Positions 23,720 to 30,112 of a stretch of 30,112 nt of DNA are shown in pieces. The position numbers were made by a program, and so were the translations under genes. The stretch is from Prolixibacteraceae bacterium (GTDB taxonomy: Bacteria; Bacteroidota; Bacteroidia; Bacteroidales; Prolixibacteraceae): assembly GCA_023228025.1 (NCBI GenBank), contig JALOCD010000052.1, positions 1 to 30,112 of the forward strand, read 5' to 3'. Under the pieces are notes generated by a model. It was not told where the DNA came from and ran no database searches. It worked only from the letters and a program-made list of their open reading frames with translations. Every line of letters starts with the position of its first letter. Position 1 is the stretch's first letter.

Positions 23720-25144
23720 TTACCAGATAAAAGTACCTACCGCCCCTTTCCACAATTCCACTCCAATCGTCTTACCCTTGCTTGCAATGTTGAATTTCTT
23801 CAATTCCTTCGATTCATTGAGCACGATCAATACAATCTTTCCGCTTTCTGTTTTGAATGCTACATTCGGCAAATTCTCTACCACATTTGAAGCAATCCTG
23901 ATGGATCCGGGCCTGACAAACTTGGCGGCATGGGCCAATATATAATAAGCCGGATTCCGGGTTACCTGGTCCCCGTTGAGAGTGACAGTACCAAGGCACC
24001 TATCGCAACCACCATCGGTATGGGGATGGCAATCCGGATCTGAAGCCATGTTCCATTCCAGCACATTTTTGCACCAGTTCCGGCTGGCGCCAATGATCAG
24101 CGTTTTGGTATGCCAGGCAAGGTCGCCCGGAAAGTTGGCCGGCGACCCGATCCACTGTTCGGTGAAATAGAGATTCTTGCCGGGAAATTCCTTGTGCACT
24201 TCTGAAAGCGCATCAATTGTTCCTTCATACAGGTGAAAAGCCGAGCCGTCAACATATTTGGCTGCTTCCGGATCACGCAGAATGGTTAACGGGTAGATGG
24301 GTTTATTGGCGTTGTGATCATAAACGATGATTTTTGTCTTCAGTCCCGCGGCATGAAAAGCGGGTCCCAGGTTCTGCCTGACAAATAGCGCCTGGTCCTC
24401 AGCGGTCATGTACATGCTCGGATTGTTCCCCGGATGCAGCGGTTCATTCTGGATCGTAATGGCATCGATAGGAATTCCCTCCTTTCGCATCTCCTGAATA
24501 TAACGCACAAAATAATTGGCATAAACCTGGAAACACTCTTTACGCAGGCTTCCCCCCTTGAAATTGTTGTTGGTCTTCATCCAGGTAGGCGCCGACCATG
24601 GGGAACCAAGTATCTTAATAGAGGGATTGATTTTTAATATCTCTTTCAAAACCGGAATCAAATCTTTTCGATTCGGTTCAAGTGAAAATTTCTTAAGATC
24701 CATATCCGACTGCCCTTCAGCAAGATCATTGTAAGAGTAAGGACGTTCACTCAAATCGGATGCACCTATCGAAATGCGCAAATAGCTGATTCCAATATTG
24801 TTTTTATCCCAGGCAAAAAGTTCTTTCAACAATGCGCCCCTGGCCGTCGCGCTCATCCTGGTAAGCAACATGGCGCTACCATCGGTCAGGCAATTCCCAA
24901 ATCCATCCATGGTCTGGAACTGTTGACCGGCATCGACCTCAATAACCGTTTGACCGCCGGATGCAGGGCCAAACAAAACGTGATTCGGCTGTTTTTGAAA
25001 ATAGATACCTGCAGTTGGATCGGTAAGCCAAAATTGCACCTCATTTGGATTATGAACCTTCGAATCCTTCCTGATCCTTGCGTCTGCCCCGGTCGAGAAA
25101 TAGAGCATCAGGAGTAAAGCCGGGACCCATTGAAATTTCTTCAT
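23720..25144 (-). CDS. Secreted GH30 glycoside hydrolase (second GH30 copy)
   Basis: A 474-residue GH30 enzyme with a signal peptide (MKKFQWVPALLLMLYFSTGA, cleavage near ADA). The (beta/alpha)8 barrel carries the acid/base glutamate in ITIQNEPLHPGNNPSMY (E234) and the nucleophile in YFTEQWIGSP (E329). A C-terminal beta-sandwich follows (IRIASNVVENLPNVAF, VLIVLNES, GAVGTFIW). A cysteine pair lies in GGCDRCLG. GH30 members in laminarin loci act on beta-1,6- or beta-1,3-glucan branches; which one here is not decidable. Last gene of the operon, 7 bases after the GH16 gene. It is a clear paralogue of the lipoprotein GH30 at 28424-29893, but has an ordinary signal peptide. Confidence 0.93.
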   Translation of the reverse strand: MKKFQWVPALLLMLYFSTGADARIRKDSKVHNPNEVQFWLTDPTAGIYFQKQPNHVLFGPASGGQTVIEVDAGQQFQTMDGFGNCLTDGSAMLLTRMSATARGALLKELFAWDKNNIGISYLRISIGASDLSERPYSYNDLAEGQSDMDLKKFSLEPNRKDLIPVLKEILKINPSIKILGSPWSAPTWMKTNNNFKGGSLRKECFQVYANYFVRYIQEMRKEGIPIDAITIQNEPLHPGNNPSMYMTAEDQALFVRQNLGPAFHAAGLKTKIIVYDHNANKPIYPLTILRDPEAAKYVDGSAFHLYEGTIDALSEVHKEFPGKNLYFTEQWIGSPANFPGDLAWHTKTLIIGASRNWCKNVLEWNMASDPDCHPHTDGGCDRCLGTVTLNGDQVTRNPAYYILAHAAKFVRPGSIRIASNVVENLPNVAFKTESGKIVLIVLNESKELKKFNIASKGKTIGVELWKGAVGTFIW

Positions 25145-25151
25145 GGCAATA

Positions 25152-25976
25152 TCATTGTTTTTGGTACATCCTTACGTAGTCCACCACCATTGTCCGTGGA
25201 AAAATCGTATTGTCAATTCCCTTTTTGCCACCCCAGTTGCCACCAACGGCAACATTCAGCAACAGGTGGAATTTTTGATCAAACGGCCAGGCTTTAAAAC
25301 CTGTGCCCTCATTTTTAAAGGTAAAATAGAGCTGATCGTCCACAAACACTCTGTATTCAGAGGCTTCCCATTCAAGGGCATAAACATGGAAATTTGTATA
25401 ACAGTCAGGGATGGTTAAATTGTTGTTTTTCTGGGTACCCTGAACATGGTTGTATGACTTGGTATGGGCTGAAGCAACAATCACAAATGGATCGTAGCCC
25501 ACATTCTCCATGATGTCAATTTCGCCTGAAGCAGGCCATCCACCGTATTTCCAGTCTGTTGACAACATCCAGATCGCCGGCCACATGCCCTTTCCATCCG
25601 GCAATTTCGCTCTGACCTCCAGTCTGCCGTAGAGCCAGTCACCCTTGGAGGCAGTTCTTAACCTTGCAGAGGTATATTTTTTACTCTGATAATCTTCTTT
25701 CAATGCGATAATATTGAGGCAACCATCCTTTACCTCAGCATTTTGAATTCGGTCTTTGGTATAGAACTGGGCCTCGTTGTTGCCCCAACCGGATGCATTT
25801 CCATCCACATCGAAGCTCCATTTTTTAGCATCCGGCAGACCAGAGTAATCAAATTCATCGCTCCATACCAGTTTATACTTCGAGTCAGGTGGTACTTTAA
25901 CGAATTTTGATTCTGCATGTGAACTCCCGTTTATAAGAAAAATGAGAAACAGCAGATTAATTAAGCGCGTGGTCAT
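25152..25976 (-). CDS. Secreted GH16 endo-beta-1,3-glucanase (laminarinase-like)
   Basis: A 274-residue GH16 enzyme with signal peptide (MTTRLINLLFLIFLINGSSHA). The jelly-roll active strand has the complete ExDxxE motif in SGEIDIMENVG (E152 nucleophile, D154, E157 acid/base). The tryptophan-rich cleft is present (GMWPAIWMLSTDWKYGGWPA), and GNNEAQFYT and LNVAVGGNWGG are typical of laminarinases. It should cut internal beta-1,3 bonds of laminarin-type glucans outside the cytoplasm. It precedes the GH30 gene by 7 bases and is separated from the upstream GH3 gene by a repeat-filled gap of 140 bases. A second GH16 end lies at the right window edge. Confidence 0.95.
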   Translation of the reverse strand: MTTRLINLLFLIFLINGSSHAESKFVKVPPDSKYKLVWSDEFDYSGLPDAKKWSFDVDGNASGWGNNEAQFYTKDRIQNAEVKDGCLNIIALKEDYQSKKYTSARLRTASKGDWLYGRLEVRAKLPDGKGMWPAIWMLSTDWKYGGWPASGEIDIMENVGYDPFVIVASAHTKSYNHVQGTQKNNNLTIPDCYTNFHVYALEWEASEYRVFVDDQLYFTFKNEGTGFKAWPFDQKFHLLLNVAVGGNWGGKKGIDNTIFPRTMVVDYVRMYQKQ

Positions 25977-26009
25977 GAAAGAAATATTTAAGTTGTTAAC
26001 AATTCAAAT

Positions 26010-26108
26010 CCCTTTGTGACACCTTTGTGCTTTCCTTTGTGTCCATCGTGGTGAAATTTAAAAATTTAAACACAAAGGCCACAAAGGAAAACACAAAGGT
26101 CACAAAAT
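26010..26108. repeat. Long imperfect inverted repeat of CTTTGTG/CACAAAG units
   Basis: The left arm (26010-26060) has three CTTTGTG units and the right arm (26062-26108) has matching ACAAAGG units; the arms mirror each other over about 45 bases around an AT-rich centre (AAATTTAAAAATTT). The whole gap between the GH3 and GH16 genes is this element, so it is transcribed within the operon and would fold into a long stem. A decayed relative lies at 11588-11672. Confidence 0.75.
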
Positions 26109-26116
26109 AAGTTTAT

Positions 26117-28372
26117 TCAATGGATGGTGAACTCTCCATGCAGACCTTCTGCCGAATTGGGCCCGATCCAAACGTCAAACTCACCTGGTTCAATCACATT
26201 GGCCTTGCCATTGAAAAATGAGAGATCCTTTGCCTGCAGATTAAAGACAACCTCAACATTTTCCCCCTGCTTGATGTTGATTCTTTTGTATCCTTTCAAC
26301 TCTTTGACCGGGCGGGTTATTGATCCGACCCTGTCGCGAATGTAAAACTGGACGATTTCATCGGCATCCATGTCACCCGAATTGGCTACAATGGCCTTAA
26401 CTTCAATGGATCCAGAGGTGGACATCGACATGGATGACAACCTTAAATCTGAATAGTTAAAGGTGGTATAGCTCAACCCAAATCCAAACGGAAGAAGTGG
26501 AGTAAAACCATAATCGAGCTGGAATGATTTGTATCCGAGCGAAGTCTGGGGATTGACTACCGGAATGCTGTCCATAGGCATCCAGTTCTTGGCCGAAGCC
26601 GGTCGGCCGGTATTGTTGTGGTAGTAATAAAATGGAATCTGTCCGGATCCTTTCACAAAAGTTACCGGCAATTTCCCGGAGGGTGATTCTTTGCCAAAGA
26701 TGAGGTCTACCAGGGCAGGTCCGGCCATGGTGCCACCATGCCATCCATACAAAACAGCATCGGCCTTTGCCAGCACGTTCCCAATCGCCAGGGGCCTACC
26801 GGCCATAATCACAACAATCAGCGGTTTCCCAGAGCTTGCTAATGCATCGATCAGCTCGTCCTGAGCACCGGGCAGGTTAATTTCGCCACGGCACTGTCCT
26901 TCGCCTGACAAGATCCACTCTTCACCACCAAAATAGACGATCGCATCAGATTGCTTTGCCAATGCAACTGCTTTGGCAAACTCGCTTTTGTTTTTGTCGC
27001 GACTGTATTGCAATCCTTTGATATAGTTTATTTTATCAGGTTCCAGCTGTGCTTTAAAGGCAGTCAACGGGGTAACGGAGTTTTCAGCTTTCCCATCGAA
27101 AACCCAGGTTCCCAGTTGGTCGCGCGGCGAATCGGCAAGAGGGCCTATGATGGCTACTGAATGAATTTTAGGTGAAAGTGGCAGGGTTTTGTTTTTGTTT
27201 TTAAGCAAAACCGCGCTTTCCATGGCTGCAATCCTCGCTTGATCCAGAAACTCGGGATTCAAAACCTGCTTTTGGGCCTCAGGATTGGTGTATGGGTTTT
27301 CGAACAAACCAAGTTTAAACTTAACCCTCAAAATATTTCTCACTGCATCATCTAGCAGTTTCTGGTCGATCTTACCCTCTGTGAGGAGCGTCTTTAAGTT
27401 TCCAGCATAGGTAAGGCTGGACATCTCCATATCCACACCTCCTTTTAACGCCTTGAGGGCAGCATCTTTCTCATTGGCACAAAATCCATGTGAGATCATC
27501 TCCGAAACAGAGGACCAGTCGCTCACTACCATTCCCTGAAACTCCCATTCATTACGCAATATCTGCCTCAATATGAATTCATTGCCTGTGGCCGGAACTC
27601 CGTTCAAATCGTTAAATCCGGACATAAAGGTGAGTGCGCCGGCATCTTTTGCGGCCTTGAAGGGTTTCAGTACCACGTTTCTCAAGACCGGTTCAGAAAT
27701 ATAGGTGGTATTGTAGTCGCGGCCCCCTTCAGAAAAGCCATATCCGGCAAAATGTTTTGCACAAGCCGCAACGGCTGTTGGGTCGGTCAGATTATCCCCC
27801 TGTATTCCCTCAACCATTGCTTTCGACAAAGTGGAAGCCAGGTAGGGATCTTCCCCACATCCCTCGGCGATCCTGCCCCATCTGGGGTCCCAGGTAATGT
27901 CGATCATCGGGGCGAAGGTCCATTTAATTCCCTGTGAAGAACATTCGATGGCCGAAATGCGAAATGCCTTTTTAACCATATCAGGATTCCAGGATGCAGC
28001 CATCCCAAGTGGAATCGGAAAAATGGTCCTGTAACCATGAATAACATCCCTTCCGATCAGCAAAGGAATGCCAAGCCTGCTCTCCTCAACGGCAATTTTC
28101 TGGATTTCATTAACTTTCTCGACACCCCACAAGTTCAGGATAGATCCGTATCGTCCATCCCTGACCGATTTTTTCAATTGTTCATCACCGCCTGCAAAAC
28201 CAGGATCGACCTGTGTCATTTGACCGATTTTATCGTCTAACGTCATTTTTGCAAGAAGTTGCTCCACCCTTTCTTCTATTTTATCACTCTTTTTTTCGGA
28301 ATGGGTGCAAGAGACTGCCATCGCTGCAATGAAAATCAGACTCATTAAAACCGATAATTTATATGAACTCAT
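26117..28372 (-). CDS. bglX: GH3 beta-glucosidase lipoprotein (BglX-like)
   Basis: A 751-residue GH3 enzyme that removes glucose from the non-reducing ends of beta-glucan oligosaccharides. The signal ends in a lipobox (AAMAVSC, Cys22), so the protein is lipid-anchored. Domain 1 is a barrel with KMTLDDKIGQMTQVD, GRDVIHGYRTIFPIPLG, FAPMIDITWDPRWGRI, CAKHFAGYGF and the nucleophile in GMVVSDWSS (D285). Domain 2 carries the general-acid region (SGEGQCRGEINLPGAQ). The C-terminal fibronectin-III-like domain spans FGFGLSYTTFNYSDL and YIRDRVGSITRPVKELKGY. Gene spacing of 51 bases to the upstream GH30 supports a common transcript. Confidence 0.95.
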   Translation of the reverse strand: MSSYKLSVLMSLIFIAAMAVSCTHSEKKSDKIEERVEQLLAKMTLDDKIGQMTQVDPGFAGGDEQLKKSVRDGRYGSILNLWGVEKVNEIQKIAVEESRLGIPLLIGRDVIHGYRTIFPIPLGMAASWNPDMVKKAFRISAIECSSQGIKWTFAPMIDITWDPRWGRIAEGCGEDPYLASTLSKAMVEGIQGDNLTDPTAVAACAKHFAGYGFSEGGRDYNTTYISEPVLRNVVLKPFKAAKDAGALTFMSGFNDLNGVPATGNEFILRQILRNEWEFQGMVVSDWSSVSEMISHGFCANEKDAALKALKGGVDMEMSSLTYAGNLKTLLTEGKIDQKLLDDAVRNILRVKFKLGLFENPYTNPEAQKQVLNPEFLDQARIAAMESAVLLKNKNKTLPLSPKIHSVAIIGPLADSPRDQLGTWVFDGKAENSVTPLTAFKAQLEPDKINYIKGLQYSRDKNKSEFAKAVALAKQSDAIVYFGGEEWILSGEGQCRGEINLPGAQDELIDALASSGKPLIVVIMAGRPLAIGNVLAKADAVLYGWHGGTMAGPALVDLIFGKESPSGKLPVTFVKGSGQIPFYYYHNNTGRPASAKNWMPMDSIPVVNPQTSLGYKSFQLDYGFTPLLPFGFGLSYTTFNYSDLRLSSMSMSTSGSIEVKAIVANSGDMDADEIVQFYIRDRVGSITRPVKELKGYKRINIKQGENVEVVFNLQAKDLSFFNGKANVIEPGEFDVWIGPNSAEGLHGEFTIH

Positions 28373-28423
28373 TGTATTTGAATTTTAAATAATTATTCAA
28401 TTTGGGTTGTTCTAAATAAAGTT

Positions 28424-29893
28424 TCACCAACTAAATGTTCCTACCGCCCCACCGGCAAGTGAAGTAGTTGTAATCAAATCATTAAACTGAATATTAAAGG
28501 TTTGGGATGTACTGCTCTCGTTGAGAACAATCAAAACCTTTTTCCCTGCTGGGGTTTTGAATGCCACATCCGACAAACTGCCAACATTGTTGGAGGCAAT
28601 ACGAACCGATCCGGTTTTAACAAATTTTGATGCATGACCAATGATGTAATAACCAACGTTTCTGTTCACCGTTGTTCCAATGGTAACTGCACCCAAACAG
28701 GTAGAACATCCACCGGCTGTATGCGGGTAATAATTTGGGTCTGAGGCAAGGTTCCATTCTATCACATTCTTGCTCCAATTACGAGGCGCCCCGATGATAA
28801 GGTTCTTTACATGCCATTTAAGGTCACCCGCAAAATTGCTGGGGCCTCCAACCCATTGCTCCGTGAAATAGACGTTCTTATCCGGATAGGCATTGTGAAC
28901 TTGCGTCAGGGCGCTTATATCACCGGCATACAAATGGAAAGCAGAACCATCAACATATTTTTTTGCATTTGCATCATTGAGAATAGTCAACGGATAGGAG
29001 GGTACATCACAATTGTGGTCGTAAACAATGATTTTTGTGGTAATCCCTGCGGCCTGAAAGGCAGGTCCCAAATTTGTTTTAACAAACTCAGTCTGCTCAA
29101 TGGCAGTCATCACCATGCTTGGATTGTTGTTTGGATTGAGTGGTTCATTTTGGGGCGTAATGGCATCAATCTTAATGCCTTCAGCCTCCATTGCCTTGAT
29201 GTATTTGACCAAATAATTGGCATATACGCTGTAGTTCCCGGGTTTCAAACTACCTCCGACCGTGCTTTGGTTGGATTTCATCCAGGCAGGGGCAGACCAG
29301 GGAGAGCCTAAAATTTTAATTCCGGGATTTAATGCAACTATTGATTTGAGTACTGGGATCAGGTTGATTTTGTCCGGCTCAATACTGAAATTTTGTAACT
29401 GAGGATCTGTCTGATTGGCCGACATATCGTCGTATGAAAATACCTTTGCGTCAAGATCTGAAGCCCCTATACTGACTCTCAAATAGTTAATTCCAATAAA
29501 AGTACTATCTGAGGTAAAAAGCTCTTTCAACAGTGAGGACTTTTCGGCAGAAGGCAACAAATTGATCAGATAGGCGCTGCCACCGGTCAATGCGAACCCA
29601 AATCCGTCCATCGTTTGAAAGGTTTGTGTTGTATCAACCACAATTGAAGGATTATAGTTGGACGAACTGCTAAAATTCAAGGCAATATTTTGCTTCTTCA
29701 GATAGATCATTTGATCGGGATTTGTTAGCCAAAACTGCACATCACTTTTGACTGTTCCACCCGGATCAATAACGGGAGGCACAACAGGTGGTGGCACTAT
29801 CTCTTTTTTACCTTTATCACAGCTGACAAAAACGATGACCATGAGAATAATCATCAGCCAATGATAGATTCGGTAAAAAGTATAGGATGGCAT
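28424..29893 (-). CDS. GH30 glycoside hydrolase lipoprotein (first GH30 copy)
   Basis: Start chosen at ATG 29893 (489 residues); an in-frame TTG two codons earlier is less likely. A hydrophobic signal ends in the lipobox VFVSC, followed by CDKGKKE and a proline-rich linker (IVPPPVVPPVIDPGG), so it is likely anchored at the outer membrane. The GH30 barrel has ITPQNEPLNPNNNPS (acid/base E250) and VYFTEQWVGGP (nucleophile E345), then the C-terminal beta-sandwich ending GAVGTFSW. The cysteine pair GGCSTCLG matches the paralogue at 23720-25144. Probably acts on beta-1,6 or beta-1,3 linkages of beta-glucan at the cell surface before import. It lies 62 bases downstream of the partial GH16 gene. Confidence 0.93.
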   Translation of the reverse strand: MPSYTFYRIYHWLMIILMVIVFVSCDKGKKEIVPPPVVPPVIDPGGTVKSDVQFWLTNPDQMIYLKKQNIALNFSSSSNYNPSIVVDTTQTFQTMDGFGFALTGGSAYLINLLPSAEKSSLLKELFTSDSTFIGINYLRVSIGASDLDAKVFSYDDMSANQTDPQLQNFSIEPDKINLIPVLKSIVALNPGIKILGSPWSAPAWMKSNQSTVGGSLKPGNYSVYANYLVKYIKAMEAEGIKIDAITPQNEPLNPNNNPSMVMTAIEQTEFVKTNLGPAFQAAGITTKIIVYDHNCDVPSYPLTILNDANAKKYVDGSAFHLYAGDISALTQVHNAYPDKNVYFTEQWVGGPSNFAGDLKWHVKNLIIGAPRNWSKNVIEWNLASDPNYYPHTAGGCSTCLGAVTIGTTVNRNVGYYIIGHASKFVKTGSVRIASNNVGSLSDVAFKTPAGKKVLIVLNESSTSQTFNIQFNDLITTTSLAGGAVGTFSW

Positions 29894-29955
29894 AATCAAT
29901 AATTATTTGCAAACATTAAATTTGAGGTACTCATGATAAACCAGTGTTCCGTCTA

Positions 29956-30112
29956 TTATTGAAAAACCCTGACGTAATCCACAAACATTCTTTGTGGAAA
30001 AGGTGTTGTTGAATCAGGTGGACCTGGCCAATCACCACCGACAGCCACATTGAAAATAAAAAACTGCTCGGCATTGAAGGGATATGTTGCCCCTACATCA
30101 GTGGCGCTAACC
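29956..30112 (-). CDS. GH16 glycoside hydrolase, C-terminal end (partial)
   Basis: The last 52 codons of a gene entering from the right edge and ending in TAA at 29956-29958. The peptide FNVAVGGDWPGPPDSTTPFP followed by QRMFVDYVRVFQ is the characteristic last part of a laminarinase-type GH16 domain and aligns with LNVAVGGNWGG...DYVRMYQ of the GH16 gene at 25152-25976. The catalytic strand is outside the window. It is first of the visible part of the glucanase operon. Confidence 0.85.
   Translation of the reverse strand, partial: VSATDVGATYPFNAEQFFIFNVAVGGDWPGPPDSTTPFPQRMFVDYVRVFQ

Noticed and set aside
1..30112. tRNA, rRNA, CRISPR array or insertion sequence
   Set aside because: No cloverleaf, rRNA core, regularly spaced repeat-spacer array or transposase was seen on either strand by eye.

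Overview
The window looks like a chromosomal segment of a Bacteroidota bacterium, probably of the Bacteroidales/Marinilabiliales type. Evidence is the GldF/GldG transporter, a DUF5686 outer-membrane protein with a CarboxypepD_reg-like N-terminus, a single long RSH stringent-response enzyme, Bacteroidota-type TAnnTTTG promoter boxes, and a dense cluster of lipoprotein or secreted glycoside hydrolases typical of a polysaccharide utilisation locus (PUL). No rRNA, tRNA, CRISPR array, transposase or integrase was seen.

Layout. (1) 1-1106 (-): a partial, fused GldF permease/GldG protein. (2) 1107-4206 (-): an AT-rich accessory island. It holds an RloA-like ABC-type ATPase and an RloB protein with overlapping genes. 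Next to them is a graveyard of broken genes: the first ~40 residues of a type I restriction HsdR, an unrecognised fragment, a C-terminal winged-helix remnant and the first residues of an XRE-type antitoxin. Rlo genes were named for type I restriction loci, so this reads as a collapsed restriction island whose ATPase/RloB pair is still intact. (3) 4207-6634 (-): core genes surE, a small membrane protein and lpxB. (4) 6697-10116 (+): a GT4 glycosyltransferase and the RSH (p)ppGpp synthetase/hydrolase. (5) 10127-20193: accessory cargo. It contains a secreted PL22-like beta-propeller protein, the DUF5686 barrel, an SGNH hydrolase, an exported sugar-isomerase-like TIM barrel, L-ribulokinase, and a two-gene module of an ABC-type ATPase with a small PD-(D/E)XK-like protein. 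(6) 20377-23702 (+): a Fur-family regulator, purA and pncB. RSH, Fur and PurA are usually neighbours in Bacteroidota, so region 5 looks like an insertion into a conserved block. (7) 23720-30112 (-): a beta-glucan (laminarin-type) degradation operon, in transcription order GH16 (partial), GH30 lipoprotein, GH3 lipoprotein, GH16, GH30.

How the genes work together. The GH16 enzymes should cut beta-1,3-glucan chains, the GH30 enzymes are likely to act on beta-1,6 (or beta-1,3) linkages, and the GH3 enzyme should release glucose. The SusC/SusD transport pair is not in the window and would be expected beyond position 30112. The best candidate for an undescribed system is the translationally coupled ATPase plus PD-(D/E)XK-like pair at 18470-20193. 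It has the architecture of two-gene anti-phage systems but matches none I can name. The second candidate is the RloA/RloB pair at 2006-4043.
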